Numbered from the stretch's first letter, positions 25,450-33,829 are shown. The stretch: 42,742 bases of DNA from Planctomycetota bacterium (GCA_020851795.1 JADZCA010000108.1:1-42742), one strand, 5' to 3'. Numbers and translations are program-made. Notes: generated by a model from the sequence alone, not told the origin.

Positions 25450-26012
25450 CGCCCCGACCCTGCCGCGCGCCGGGCGACGGCCGCCTTCGTCGCGACCTCG
25501 ACCTGCTCCATCGTGCCCGACGCGTCCACCTCTTCGAGGAGGCCCGCCTTGCGGTAGCGCGCCACGAGCGGCTCGGTCTGCGCGCGGTAGACGCGCAGGC
25601 GCTCGCGGATCACCGGCTCGGTGTCGTCGGAGCGCCCGCGGCCGAGCGACCGCCGGACGATCTCCTCGTCGCCGAGGACGTAGTACACGACGACCTGCAC
25701 GCCGTTGCGCCCGAGGGCGACGTCGAGCGCGTCCGCCTGCGGGATCGTCCGCGGGAACCCGTCGAGGAGGAAGCCCGCCGCGGCGTCGGGGCGGGCGATC
25801 CGCTCCCGGACGAGGTCCACGACGAGGTCGTCGGGCACGAGGCGGCCCGCGTCCATGATCGGCTTCGCCTTGAGGCCGAGCGGCGTGCCGCCGGCGACCG
25901 CGGCGCGCAGGAGGTCGCCCGTCGAGACGTGCACGACCTTCTCGCGCGCGCAGAGCCGTTGGGCCTGCGTGCCCTTCCCGCAACCGGGCGGACCGAGGAG
26001 CACGATCCTCAC
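25446..26012 (-). CDS. adk: Adenylate kinase, short form
   Basis: 188 aa. It converts ATP plus AMP to two ADP. The P-loop is GPPGCGKGT (7-15); STGDLLR and FLLDGFPRT bind AMP; RGRSDDTEPVIRERL is the short LID, without the roughly 27-residue insertion and without zinc Cys. The start is GTG at 26012, 3 nt after the secY stop. Confidence 0.97.
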   Translation of the reverse strand: MRIVLLGPPGCGKGTQAQRLCAREKVVHVSTGDLLRAAVAGGTPLGLKAKPIMDAGRLVPDDLVVDLVRERIARPDAAAGFLLDGFPRTIPQADALDVALGRNGVQVVVYYVLGDEEIVRRSLGRGRSDDTEPVIRERLRVYRAQTEPLVARYRKAGLLEEVDASGTMEQVEVATKAAVARRAAGSGR

Positions 26013-26015
26013 GGC

Positions 26016-27311
26016 CTACTCCCCGCCCCCCATGAACCCCTCGTAGCGGCGCATCAGCAGGTGGCTGTTGAGCTTGTCCACGAGGTCGAGGGCGACGCTG
26101 ACCACGATGAGGATCGACGTGCCGCCGAGGAACTGCGCGATCTGGGGCGGCGCGTCCGCGTTGCGGGCGAGCCAGCCGGGGACGAGGGCGATCACGGCGA
26201 GGAAGGTCGCGCCGGCGAGCGTCATGTGCACCATGACGCGCTGGAGGAAGTCGGCCGTGTGCCGGCCCGGGCGGATGCCGGGGATGAAGGAGCCGCCCTC
26301 CTTCATGTTCTTCGACATCTCCGCCGGGTTGAACATCAGCGACGTCCAGAAGTACGAGAAGAAGAAGATCAGGGCGATGTCGAGGACCGTGTACCACCAC
26401 GAGCCGTAGCTCATGCTGTTGACGAGGCCGGTCCAGCCGAGCCCGCGCCCGAGCATGGCGGGGAACGCGAGGAGGCTCGACGAGAAGATCACCGGCATCA
26501 CGCCGGCCTGGTTCACCTTGATCGGGAGGAAGTGGCGCTGACCGCCGTACACGCGACGGCCGCGCATCAGCTTCGCGTACTGGACGGGGATCTTGCGGGT
26601 CCCCTTCGTGATGTAGACGACCACGACGACGACGCCGACGAACAGCGCCAGCAGCAGCACCGGCGTGAGCGGCGACGGGTGGTTGCGGACGAGCTCGCGG
26701 ACGTTCTCCGGCAGGCGCGCGATGATGCCCGCCATGATGAGCAGCGAGATGCCGTTGCCGACGCCGTGCTCGGTGATCTGCTCGCCGATCCACATCAGCA
26801 GCATCGTGCCGGTGGTCAGCGCGAGCACCGCCCCCATCGCCACGAAGAAGCCGGGGTCGATCAGCTGCTGCGCGCCGTAGCCCTGGAAGTAGTTGGCCTG
26901 GTAGATCGTGCGGACGACGATCCACGACTGGAAGAAGGCCAGCGGGACGGTCGCGTACCGCGTCCACTGGTTGATGCGGCGCTGGCCGGCGCTGCCCTCC
27001 TTCGCGATCGCCTCGAGCTGCGGGACGACCTTGACCAGCAGCGAGAAAATGATGCTCGCGCTGATGTAGGGCATGATCCCGAGGCTGAACAGCGCGCACC
27101 CCGCGATGCCGCCGCCCGAGAGCATGTTCACGAGGACGAGGAAGTCGGTCCCCTCCTCGCGGCCCTGCACGACCTGCTTGAGGAAGGTCATGTTGACGCC
27201 CGGCAGCGGGACGTTCATGCCCACCCGGTAGACCACCAGGAAGACGACGGTGATCCAGATCCGCGACCGCAGCTCCGGGACGCGGAACAGGTTGACGAGG
27301 CGACCGATCAT
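26016..27311 (-). CDS. secY: Protein translocase subunit SecY
   Basis: 431 aa multi-spanning membrane protein, the channel of the Sec translocase. Ten hydrophobic segments can be followed, starting with WITVVFLVVYRVGMNVPLPG. The plug and pore region (LSGGGIAGCALFSLGIMPYI) and the cytosolic loops used by SecA and the ribosome (ITKGTRKIPVQYAKLMRGR and NPAEMSKNMKEGGSFIPGIR) are conserved. The ATG overlaps the rplO stop as ATGA. Confidence 0.98.
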   Translation of the reverse strand: MIGRLVNLFRVPELRSRIWITVVFLVVYRVGMNVPLPGVNMTFLKQVVQGREEGTDFLVLVNMLSGGGIAGCALFSLGIMPYISASIIFSLLVKVVPQLEAIAKEGSAGQRRINQWTRYATVPLAFFQSWIVVRTIYQANYFQGYGAQQLIDPGFFVAMGAVLALTTGTMLLMWIGEQITEHGVGNGISLLIMAGIIARLPENVRELVRNHPSPLTPVLLLALFVGVVVVVVYITKGTRKIPVQYAKLMRGRRVYGGQRHFLPIKVNQAGVMPVIFSSSLLAFPAMLGRGLGWTGLVNSMSYGSWWYTVLDIALIFFFSYFWTSLMFNPAEMSKNMKEGGSFIPGIRPGRHTADFLQRVMVHMTLAGATFLAVIALVPGWLARNADAPPQIAQFLGGTSILIVVSVALDLVDKLNSHLLMRRYEGFMGGGE

Positions 27312-28009
27312 CCCTGGTCCTTCTTGGGCGCGGGCTTGCCGCCCTTGGCGTCCCCGCCCTTCGACTCGGGCTTGCCGCCCTCGCCGCCCGCGGGCTTCGC
27401 CGGCTTGCCGGCGCCGCCCTTGCCCTTGCCGGGCGCGGCGGCCTTCTTCGGCTTGCCCGCCTTGACGGCCTCGGCCTTGTAGGCCTCGACCGCGACGACG
27501 CGCTTCTTGGCGGTCTCGGCCCGGCGCACCGCGCCGGCCTCGAGCCGCTCGCGCGCGTCGCCCGCGACGACCTCGACGGTGCCGCCGGCCTTCTCGACCT
27601 TGGCCTTGGCGCCCGCGCTGGCCGCGTCGCAGCGGACCGAGAGCTTCTTGCTGAGCTCGCCGTCGCCCAGGAGCTTCCACAGCGTCGCGGTCTTCGGGAC
27701 GAGGTGGGCCGCCCGCAGCGCGTCGATGTCCACCGTCGCGCCGGCGCCGAACGCCTTCTCGAGCGCGCCCACGTTGACCGCCTCGAAGCGCAGGCGGAAC
27801 GAGTGGTTGCCGAAGCCCTTCTTCGGCAGGCGGCGGTACAGCGGCATCTGGCCGCCCTCGAACCGCATGCGGAACCGGGTGCCCGACCGGCGCCCCGCGC
27901 CCTTCTCGCCTCGACCCGAGGTCTTGCCGAGGCCCGAGCCCCAGCCACGGCCGACCCGACGGCGCTCCTTGCGCGGCACGCGGATCGCGTAGACGTCCTG
28001 GAGGTTCAT
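27308..28009 (-). CDS. rplO: 50S ribosomal protein L15 with long Lys/Ala/Gly-rich tail
   Basis: 233 aa; the usual L15 is about 145-150. The core runs to about residue 150 with RRVGRGWGSGLGKTSGRGEK and MPLYRRLPKKGFGN. The last 75-80 residues are low complexity, rich in Lys, Ala, Gly and Pro (APGKGKGGAGKPAKPAGGEG). The core lies near the 50S exit tunnel side; the tail is unusual. It overlaps rpsE as ATGA. The rpmD gene normally between them is absent. Confidence 0.96.
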   Translation of the reverse strand: MNLQDVYAIRVPRKERRRVGRGWGSGLGKTSGRGEKGAGRRSGTRFRMRFEGGQMPLYRRLPKKGFGNHSFRLRFEAVNVGALEKAFGAGATVDIDALRAAHLVPKTATLWKLLGDGELSKKLSVRCDAASAGAKAKVEKAGGTVEVVAGDARERLEAGAVRRAETAKKRVVAVEAYKAEAVKAGKPKKAAAPGKGKGGAGKPAKPAGGEGGKPESKGGDAKGGKPAPKKDQG

Positions 28010-28506
28010 CGGAGCTCCACCCCGCGCGCGCGGGCGACCTGGTCGCGCGTGCGCAGGTTCATGAGGCCCTCGAACGCGGCCTTGACGAGGTTGACGGCGT
28101 TCGTCGAGCCGTACGCCTTCGTGAGCACGTCCTTGACGCCCGCGGCCTCGAGGATCGCGCGCGCGCCCTGGCCGGCGATGACGCCCGTGCCGGGCGCCGC
28201 CGGGATCAGCTTGACCGAGGAGGACCGGTAGCGGCCCATCGTGGCGTGCGGGAGCGTCGTGCCGACGACCGGCACGCGCACCAGCCGCTTCTTCGCGTCC
28301 GCGACGGCCTTCTCGACCGCCGGCGGGACCTCGTTGGCCTTGCCGAAGCCGACGCCGACCACGCCTTCGTGGTTGCCGACGACGACGAGGGCGGAGAAGC
28401 CGAAGCGACGGCCGCCCTTCATGACCTTGGCCGACCGGTTCACCTTCACCACCGTCTCGGTGAGGGTGAGCGAGTCGGGGGAGACGTAGTCGATCTCGCG
28501 ACGCAT
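28006..28506 (-). CDS. rpsE: 30S ribosomal protein S5
   Basis: 166 aa. S5 shapes the 30S mRNA entry and decoding fidelity. The dsRNA-binding-like N domain has VVKVNRSAKVMKGGRRFGFSA and VVGVGFGKANEVPPAVEKA. The C domain has GVIAGQGARAILEAAGVKDV and KAYGSTNAVNLVKA. The start is the ATG at 28506, with GGAGG 8 nt upstream. It lies between rplR and rplO. Confidence 0.98.
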   Translation of the reverse strand: MRREIDYVSPDSLTLTETVVKVNRSAKVMKGGRRFGFSALVVVGNHEGVVGVGFGKANEVPPAVEKAVADAKKRLVRVPVVGTTLPHATMGRYRSSSVKLIPAAPGTGVIAGQGARAILEAAGVKDVLTKAYGSTNAVNLVKAAFEGLMNLRTRDQVARARGVELR

Positions 28507-28534
28507 CCGTGGGTCCTCCGGGGCGAACGCCCCG

Positions 28535-28891
28535 CTACACCGAGATCCCGGCCGCCCGCACGGCGTCCGCGACGGCCTTGACGCGGCCGTGGTACTGGAA
28601 CGCACCGCGGTCGAAGCACACGGCCTTCACGCCGAGCGCCAGGGCCTTGCGGGCGAGGTCTTCGCCGACCGACTTCGCGGCCGCGACGTTGGCCGTCTTG
28701 GGCAGGTCGAGCGCCTTGGTCGAGGTCGCGCACAGCGTGCGCCCCGCCTCGTCGTCGATGAGCTGGAGCCAGACGTGCAGGGCGGTGCGGTGCACCGAGA
28801 GGCGCGGCCGCTCGGCGGTGCCGCGCACGCGCTTGCGCACGCGGTACGCCCGGTCCTGACGACGCTTGGCGAGTCGCTTCTGGGCCTTCAC
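28535..28891 (-). CDS. rplR: 50S ribosomal protein L18
   Basis: 118 aa, normal length, starting at GTG 28891 (MKAQKRLAKRRQDRAYRVRK). L18 binds 5S rRNA in the central protuberance together with L5. RLSVHRTALHVWLQLIDDEAG and VCFDRGAFQYHGRVKAVADA are typical. It follows rplF with a 3-nt gap. Confidence 0.97.
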   Translation of the reverse strand: MKAQKRLAKRRQDRAYRVRKRVRGTAERPRLSVHRTALHVWLQLIDDEAGRTLCATSTKALDLPKTANVAAAKSVGEDLARKALALGVKAVCFDRGAFQYHGRVKAVADAVRAAGISV

Positions 28892-28894
28892 GGC

Positions 28895-29443
28895 TTACTT
28901 CTCCCCGCCCACGAAGGACTTGCCGGCCTTCTGGACGACCTTCTCGCCGACGTAGCGCACGCCCTTGCCCTTGTAGGGCTCCGGCGGGCGGATGCGGCGG
29001 ATCTCGGCGGCGAACTGCCCGACCAGCTGCTTGTCGTGGCCGCGGATGATGACCATCGTGGGCTGCGGGACCTCGACCGTGAGGCCCTTGGGGACCTCGC
29101 GGACCACCGGGTTGCAGAACCCGAGGCTCAGCGTGAGCGTGCGCCCCGCCAGCTTGGCCTGGTAGGACACGCCGACGATCTCGAGGCGCTTCTCGAAGCC
29201 CTGCGTGACGCCCTCGACCATGCCCTTGACGAGGGCGCGGTAGAGGCCGTGGCGGGCGCGGTCGGTCTGCTCGTCGCCGGCGCGAGAGAGCACGACGTTG
29301 CCGTTCTCGACCTTGGCGGTGACGCCGGCGTCGAGCGTGCGGGCGAGCTCGCCCTTGGGGCCCTTCACCTTGAGGGTGGCACCGTCCACCGAGACGGTGA
29401 CGCCCGCAGGGACGGGGACCGGGATCTTTCCGATGCGCGACAT
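28895..29443 (-). CDS. rplF: 50S ribosomal protein L6
   Basis: 182 aa. MSRIGKIPVPVPAGVTVSVD at the start and RRIRPPEPYKGKGVRYVGEK near the end are diagnostic. L6 lies at the base of the L7/L12 stalk and contacts the sarcin-ricin loop region. It is 19 nt downstream of rpsH. Confidence 0.98.
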   Translation of the reverse strand: MSRIGKIPVPVPAGVTVSVDGATLKVKGPKGELARTLDAGVTAKVENGNVVLSRAGDEQTDRARHGLYRALVKGMVEGVTQGFEKRLEIVGVSYQAKLAGRTLTLSLGFCNPVVREVPKGLTVEVPQPTMVIIRGHDKQLVGQFAAEIRRIRPPEPYKGKGVRYVGEKVVQKAGKSFVGGEK

Positions 29444-29462
29444 GGGGTGCCTGCCTTCCCGG

Positions 29463-29864
29463 TCACCAGACCTCGCAGAGGATCTCGCCACCCACTCCGT
29501 GGGCGCGGGCCTCGCGGTCCGAGAACACGCCGCGGCTCGTCGAGAGCACGGCGATGCCGAGCCCGTTCAGCACGCGGGGCAGCTCGCGCACGCCGCGGTA
29601 GTCGCGGCGGCCGGGGCGGCTCACACGGCCGATCGACGAGATGACGGGGTTGCCGTCCGCGTCGTACTTGAGGTAGATGCGAAGCCGCGGGCGCCCGTCG
29701 GGCCCGTCCGCGGTGCGGACGTCCTCGACGTAGCCCTCGCGCTTGAGGACCTCCGCCACGGAGCGGAGGAAATGAGAGGCCGACATGTCCACGGTCGTCG
29801 CCCGGACGCGGATGGCGTTCCGGACGCGCGTGAGGAGGTCAGCGATGGGGTCGGTCATCGACAT
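29463..29864 (-). CDS. rpsH: 30S ribosomal protein S8
   Basis: 133 aa. MTDPIADLLTRVRNAIR at the start and LNGLGIAVLSTSRGVFSDRE near the end are typical. S8 is a primary 16S rRNA binder and in E. coli represses the spc operon. Two in-frame ATGs (29864 and 29858) exist; the first was chosen by spacing to a G-rich site. Confidence 0.97.
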   Translation of the reverse strand: MSMTDPIADLLTRVRNAIRVRATTVDMSASHFLRSVAEVLKREGYVEDVRTADGPDGRPRLRIYLKYDADGNPVISSIGRVSRPGRRDYRGVRELPRVLNGLGIAVLSTSRGVFSDREARAHGVGGEILCEVW

Positions 29865-29877
29865 CGGTTTCGCCCCC

Positions 29878-30063
29878 CTACCACGAGGCCTTGCGCACGC
29901 CCGGGATCTCGCCTCGCAGCGCCATCGAGCGGAAGCAGAGGCGGCAGATGCCGAACTTGCGGTAGTACGCGCGGCGACGGCCGCAGAACTGGCAGCGGTT
30001 GTAGCGCCGGGTCGGGAACTTCGGCTTCCGCTGCTGCTTCACCCGCAGACACGTCCTAGCCAC
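29878..30063 (-). CDS. rpsN: 30S ribosomal protein S14, short zinc-binding type
   Basis: 61 aa, type Z, with four Cys at 24, 27, 40 and 43 (CQFC, CRLC). MALRGEIPGVRKASW ends the protein as expected. The start is GTG at 30063, which overlaps the end of rplE by 8 nt. It lies in the standard rplE-rpsN-rpsH order. Confidence 0.97.
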   Translation of the reverse strand: MARTCLRVKQQRKPKFPTRRYNRCQFCGRRRAYYRKFGICRLCFRSMALRGEIPGVRKASW

Positions 30064-30622
30064 GGTTGCCGGCCTCCTCCCGCGCGAACGGGAACCCGAA
30101 CTCCTCGAGCAGGGCGCGGCTCGCCGCGTCCGACCCGCCGGAGAACGTCATCGTCACGTTGAGCCCCGCGAGCCCCTCGGTCTTCTCGATGTCGATCTCG
30201 GGGAAGACCGTCTGCTCGGCGATGCCGAGGCTGTAGTTGCCACGCCCGTCGAAGCGCGCCGGGCACCCGCGGAAGTCGCGGATGCGCGGGATCACGACCG
30301 AGACCAGTCGGTCGAAGAACTCCCACGCACGCGCGCCGCGCAGCGTCACCTTCGCGCCGATCGGCATGCCCTCGCGGAGCTTCCACGAGGCGACCGAGCG
30401 GCGAGCCAGGGTGACGACGGCCTTCTGGCCGGAGATGACCGTGAGGCTCGCGGCCGCCGCCTCGACGAGCTTCTTGTTCTCGATCGCGCCGCCCACCCCC
30501 ATCGAGAGGGTGATCTTGCGCAGGCGCGGCAGCGCGAGGTCGTTGTCGGCCTTGAGCCGCTCACGGAGGCGCGGGCGCACCTCGTTGCGGTAGCGGTCGA
30601 GCAGACGCGGGACGCGGTTCAC
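30056..30622 (-). CDS. rplE: 50S ribosomal protein L5
   Basis: 188 aa. L5 binds 5S rRNA and contacts the P-site tRNA. KITLSMGVGGAIENKKLVEA, the ISGQKAVVTLARRSVASWKL region and GRGNYSLGIAEQTVFPEIDI are diagnostic. The start is GTG at 30622, overlapping the rplX stop as GTGA. Confidence 0.98.
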   Translation of the reverse strand: MNRVPRLLDRYRNEVRPRLRERLKADNDLALPRLRKITLSMGVGGAIENKKLVEAAAASLTVISGQKAVVTLARRSVASWKLREGMPIGAKVTLRGARAWEFFDRLVSVVIPRIRDFRGCPARFDGRGNYSLGIAEQTVFPEIDIEKTEGLAGLNVTMTFSGGSDAASRALLEEFGFPFAREEAGNRG

Positions 30623-30996
30623 GACGAGGACTCCTCGCCCTTGGCGGCGGGCTTGCGGCCGCCGCGGGCCTTGACCTCGCCCTCGAGCGAGGTGCCGCTG
30701 CCGCGGGCGACACGGACCTTCTTCCCGTCCACGACGCGGAAGGACACGCGGGTCCCCTCGTCGGTGCTCGGGTCGACGGGCATCAGCTTGCTCTGCCAGA
30801 CGGGCGCCTCGCGGCGGATGCGACCGCCCTGCGGGTGCTTCTGGCTCTTCTTGAGGTGCTTGAACACGAGGTTCACGCCCTCGACGATCGCCTTGCCGCC
30901 GCCCTCGCCGGGGAGCACGCTCAGCACCTTGCCGCGCTTGCCCTTCTCGGCCCCGGCCCTGACGACGACGAGGTCGCCCTTGCGGATGCGCGCCAT
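30619..30996 (-). CDS. rplX: 50S ribosomal protein L24 with C-terminal extension
   Basis: 125 aa; the usual L24 is about 100-105. The KOW motif is RKGDLVVVRAGAEKGKRGKV, followed by EGVNLVFKHLKKSQKHPQGG. About 20 basic, Gly/Ala-rich residues are added at the C-terminus (KARGGRKPAAKGEESSS). L24 initiates 50S assembly near the exit tunnel. The ATG shares one base with the rplN stop (TGATG). Confidence 0.97.
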   Translation of the reverse strand: MARIRKGDLVVVRAGAEKGKRGKVLSVLPGEGGGKAIVEGVNLVFKHLKKSQKHPQGGRIRREAPVWQSKLMPVDPSTDEGTRVSFRVVDGKKVRVARGSGTSLEGEVKARGGRKPAAKGEESSS

Positions 30997-31364
30997 CACA
31001 CGACCTCCGGCGCGAGGGACACGATCTTCATGAAGCCCTTCTGGCGCAGCTCGCGGGCGACGGCGCCGAAGATGCGGGTGCCCTTGGGGTTCTTCTCGTC
31101 GTCGACGAGCACGATCGCGTTGCTGTCGAAGCGGACGTAGGACCCGTCGGCGCGGCGCGTGTTGTTGCGCGTGCGGACGACCACGCCGCGCACGACGGCG
31201 CCGGCCTTGATCTCCGACGACGGCAGCGCCTTCTTGACCGAGGCGACGACGATGTCGCCCACCTCGGCGAACCGGCTGTTGGACCGGCCCAGCACCTTGA
31301 TCGCGCAGCAGAGCTTCGCGCCGGTGTTGTCGGCCACGTCCAGCCACGTGCGCATCTGGATCAC
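30996..31364 (-). CDS. rplN: 50S ribosomal protein L14
   Basis: 122 aa, the standard length. The GTG at 31364 gives MIQMRTWLDVADNTGAKL and forms a GTGA overlap with the rpsQ stop; a later ATG would remove three conserved residues. GAVVRGVVVRTRNNTRRADG and DEKNPKGTRIFGAVARELR are typical. L14 forms intersubunit bridges. Confidence 0.97.
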   Translation of the reverse strand: MIQMRTWLDVADNTGAKLCCAIKVLGRSNSRFAEVGDIVVASVKKALPSSEIKAGAVVRGVVVRTRNNTRRADGSYVRFDSNAIVLVDDEKNPKGTRIFGAVARELRQKGFMKIVSLAPEVV

Positions 31365-31735
31365 GACGACGCCTCCGGGGCCTTGCCCTGCTCGGCGGCG
31401 GGCTTGGCGGCCGGGGCGGTCTTGCCCGGCAGCGAAGCCAGCTCCTCCTCGCCGCGGACGGCGACCACGCGGGCCGCCGACACGACGCGGACGAGGCGCC
31501 AGAACTTCGTCTTCGAGAGACGACGGGCGAACGCGATCTCGACGACGTCGCCGAGCTTCGCCTTGCGCTCCTCGTCGTGCGCCTTGAACGTCTCGAGGCG
31601 CGTGATGTACTTGCCGTACTTCGCGTGGCGGACCTTGCGCGTGACGCGCACCGAGATGGTCTTCGCCATCTTGTCCGAGACGACGATCCCGACGACCGTG
31701 CGGCGCGGGGAGCGGCTGTTCGTGCTCGCGGCCAT
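31361..31735 (-). CDS. rpsQ: 30S ribosomal protein S17 with C-terminal extension
   Basis: 124 aa; the usual S17 is about 85. The core RRTVVGIVVSDKMAKTISVR and YGKYITRLETFKAHDEE is standard. About 30 extra residues follow, ending in an Ala/Lys/Pro-rich tail (GKTAPAAKPAAEQGKAPEAS). The ATG at 31735 has AAGGAG about 10 nt upstream. An upstream in-frame GTG at 31747 overlapping the rpmC stop is possible but would sit directly on that site. Confidence 0.96.
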   Translation of the reverse strand: MAASTNSRSPRRTVVGIVVSDKMAKTISVRVTRKVRHAKYGKYITRLETFKAHDEERKAKLGDVVEIAFARRLSKTKFWRLVRVVSAARVVAVRGEEELASLPGKTAPAAKPAAEQGKAPEASS

Positions 31736-31743
31736 GGGGCTGT

Positions 31744-31965
31744 TCACTCCTTGCCGCCGGCCGGCTCGGCCGCAGCACCCGTCTCGCGCTCGCGCAGGAC
31801 GGTCATGATGCGGGCGACGTCGCGACGCGTGCGGCGCGTGAACCCGCGGTCGGTCTTCTCCTCGGAACGACCCTTGAAGCGGTGCTCGAACACCTCCTTC
31901 GAGAGCCGTGCGACCTCGGCGCGCAGGTCGCCAGACGTGCGCCGACGGATGTCCTTCGCCTTCAC
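31744..31965 (-). CDS. rpmC: 50S ribosomal protein L29
   Basis: 73 aa starting at GTG 31965 (VKAKDIRRRTSGDLRAEVAR), preceded by GGAGG. The C-terminal TRRDVARIMTVLRERE helix is diagnostic and is followed by a short Ala-rich tail (TGAAAEPAGGKE). L29 lies at the exit tunnel beside L23. It overlaps rplP as GTGA. Confidence 0.95.
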   Translation of the reverse strand: MKAKDIRRRTSGDLRAEVARLSKEVFEHRFKGRSEEKTDRGFTRRTRRDVARIMTVLRERETGAAAEPAGGKE

Positions 31966-32375
31966 CGGTGCCTCCGGCGGACCATGCGCACCTTGATCGG
32001 GAGCTTGTGCGCGACGTGGTTGAACGTGGTGCGGGCGGTCGTCTCGTCGACGCCGCCGAGCTCGAACATCACGGTGCCCGGCTTGACGACCGCGCACCAG
32101 TAGTCGGGCTCGCCCTTCCCGGTGCCCATTCGCGTCTCCTCGGGCGTCGAGGTGACGGACTTGTGCGGGAAGATGCGGATGAAGAGGCGCCCCTCGGGGG
32201 CACCGCGCACCGCGGCGACGCGGCACGCCTCGATCACGTTGGCGGGGATCCACGCCGGGGTCAGGGACTGGAGCCCGAACTCCCCGAAGGAGACCTCGTT
32301 GCCGCGCTGTGCGACTCCCCGGATCTTGCCCCGCTGCGACTTGCGGAACTTGACCCGCTTCGGCATCGTGGCCAT
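31962..32375 (-). CDS. rplP: 50S ribosomal protein L16
   Basis: 137 aa. MPKRVKFRKSQRGKIRGVAQ, RIFPHKSVTSTPEETRMGTG and KGEPDYWCAVVKPGTVMFEL are diagnostic. L16 helps position the A-site tRNA. The ATG at 32375 was chosen because GGAGG lies 9 nt upstream; an ATG at 32366 would give the shorter MPKR start. One nt separates it from rpsC. Confidence 0.98.
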   Translation of the reverse strand: MATMPKRVKFRKSQRGKIRGVAQRGNEVSFGEFGLQSLTPAWIPANVIEACRVAAVRGAPEGRLFIRIFPHKSVTSTPEETRMGTGKGEPDYWCAVVKPGTVMFELGGVDETTARTTFNHVAHKLPIKVRMVRRRHR

Positions 32376-32376
32376 G

Positions 32377-33033
32377 TCAGCTGGCCTCCTGGCGCACCGG
32401 CTCGGCCTTCGCGAGGATGCCGGTGTAGACCCAGCACTTCACGCCGATCGTGCCGTAGGTGGTCTTCGCGGTGGCCGTGCCGTAGTCGATCGCGGCCTTG
32501 AGCGTGGACAGCGGGATCGAGCCGCGGATCTGCTTCTCGACGCGCGCGATCTCCGCGCCGCCGAGGCGACCGCCGACCTGCAGCTTGATGCCCTTGGCCC
32601 CGCGCTCCATCGTCTGCTGGATCGCGCGCTTCATCGTGCGGCGGAACGACGCCCGCTTGACGAGCTGCTCCGCGACGCCCTCGGCGACCAGCTGGGCGTT
32701 CAGCTCGGGCTTGGCGATCTCGAGGATGTCGAGGCCGACCTTGCGCTTGAGCATGCCCTCGAGGCGCGCCTTGAGCTCCTCGGCCTTGACGCCCTTGCGG
32801 CCGATCAGGATGCCGGGCTTGGCCGTGTGGACTACGACGCGCAGGGCGTCCGCCTTGCGCTCGATCTCCACCTTCGGGATGCCGGCGCCGGAGAACTCCT
32901 GCTTGACGAACTCGCGGATCTGCCGGTCCTCCTTGAGGAGGCGGCCGAACTCCCGCTTCGTCGCGTACCAGCGGCTCGACCAGTCGAGGTAGATGCCGGT
33001 CCGGAAGCCGACGGGATGGGTCTTCTGGCCCAC
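32377..33033 (-). CDS. rpsC: 30S ribosomal protein S3
   Basis: 218 aa. The KH domain (KPGILIGRKGVKAEELKARL) and the C domain (YGTIGVKCWVYTGILAKAEP) are intact. S3 lines the mRNA entry tunnel with S4 and S5. The start is GTG at 33033 (MGQKTHPVGFRTGIYLDWSS), 3 nt after rplV. Confidence 0.98.
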   Translation of the reverse strand: MGQKTHPVGFRTGIYLDWSSRWYATKREFGRLLKEDRQIREFVKQEFSGAGIPKVEIERKADALRVVVHTAKPGILIGRKGVKAEELKARLEGMLKRKVGLDILEIAKPELNAQLVAEGVAEQLVKRASFRRTMKRAIQQTMERGAKGIKLQVGGRLGGAEIARVEKQIRGSIPLSTLKAAIDYGTATAKTTYGTIGVKCWVYTGILAKAEPVRQEAS

Positions 33034-33036
33034 GTG

Positions 33037-33516
33037 CTACTCCTTCGCCGGGGCCGCGGCGTCACCGCGCGTCCCCGCCTTCGCCTTCGAGGCCTTCGCC
33101 CCGTCCTTCTTCGCCTTCCGGCCGCCGCCGGCGACCTCGGCCTCGGCGAGCGTCACCGTGATGTGGCAGGTGCGCTTGCGGATCGGGAACGCACGCCCCA
33201 TGGCGCGCGGCATGAAGCGCTTGCGGCCGCCGAGCAGCGGCCCGCCGTCGATGCGCGCGTCGGTGACGACGAGGCGCCCGAGCTTGACCTCGAGGTCGTT
33301 GCTCGCGTTGGCGAGCGCCGACTTGATGACCTTGCGGATCATCGGGGCGGCGCGACGCGGCTGGAACTCGAGGATCGAGAGGGCCTCGTCCACCGGCTTG
33401 CCGCGCACGAGGTCCACGACGGGACGCGCCTTGTACGGCGACATCCGCGCGTGGCGGTGCACGGCGGTGAACGTCTTGCCGACGATCTGGATCCGGTTGC
33501 GGTTGCGGGGGGCCAC
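33037..33516 (-). CDS. rplV: 50S ribosomal protein L22 with Lys/Ala-rich tail
   Basis: 159 aa; the usual L22 is about 110-115. The core has HRHARMSPYKARPVVDLVRG, SALANASNDLEVKLGRLVVT and GRAFPIRKRTCHITVTLAEA. The final roughly 30 residues are basic and low complexity (GRKAKKDGAKASKAKAGTRG). The loop that lines the exit tunnel is in the core and looks normal. The start is GTG at 33516. Confidence 0.97.
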   Translation of the reverse strand: MAPRNRNRIQIVGKTFTAVHRHARMSPYKARPVVDLVRGKPVDEALSILEFQPRRAAPMIRKVIKSALANASNDLEVKLGRLVVTDARIDGGPLLGGRKRFMPRAMGRAFPIRKRTCHITVTLAEAEVAGGGRKAKKDGAKASKAKAGTRGDAAAPAKE

Positions 33517-33526
33517 GGCGGCGCTC

Positions 33527-33829
33527 CTACTTCTTCGCCTGGTCGCCCGCGCCCGGCGCGGCGCCCTCGGCGGCGCGGGTCGAGTGGGCGCGGAAGATGC
33601 GCGTCGGCGCGAACTCGCCGAGCTTGTGGCCCACCATGTCCTCGGTCACGTAGACCCGGACGAAGCGGTTGCCGTTGTGGACCATGAAGGTGTGGCCGAC
33701 GAACTCGGGCACGATGTCGCAGCGGCGCGCCCACGTCTTGAAGGCCTCGCGCTTGGCGGCGCCGGCCTTCTCGACACGGGCGTACAGCCGCGCGTCCACG
33801 TACGGGCCCTTCTTGAGGCTGCGGCCCAT
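33527..33829 (-). CDS. rpsS: 30S ribosomal protein S19
   Basis: 100 aa. MGRSLKKGPYVDARLYARVE and VHNGNRFVRVYVTEDMVGHK are diagnostic. S19 forms the head complex with S13. The last 14 or so residues (AAEGAAPGAGDQAKK) extend past the usual end and are Ala/Gly-rich. Confidence 0.97.
   Translation of the reverse strand: MGRSLKKGPYVDARLYARVEKAGAAKREAFKTWARRCDIVPEFVGHTFMVHNGNRFVRVYVTEDMVGHKLGEFAPTRIFRAHSTRAAEGAAPGAGDQAKK

Noticed and set aside
25446..26012. Zinc-binding LID in adenylate kinase
   Set aside because: The short LID has no Cys residues; this is the short Adk type.
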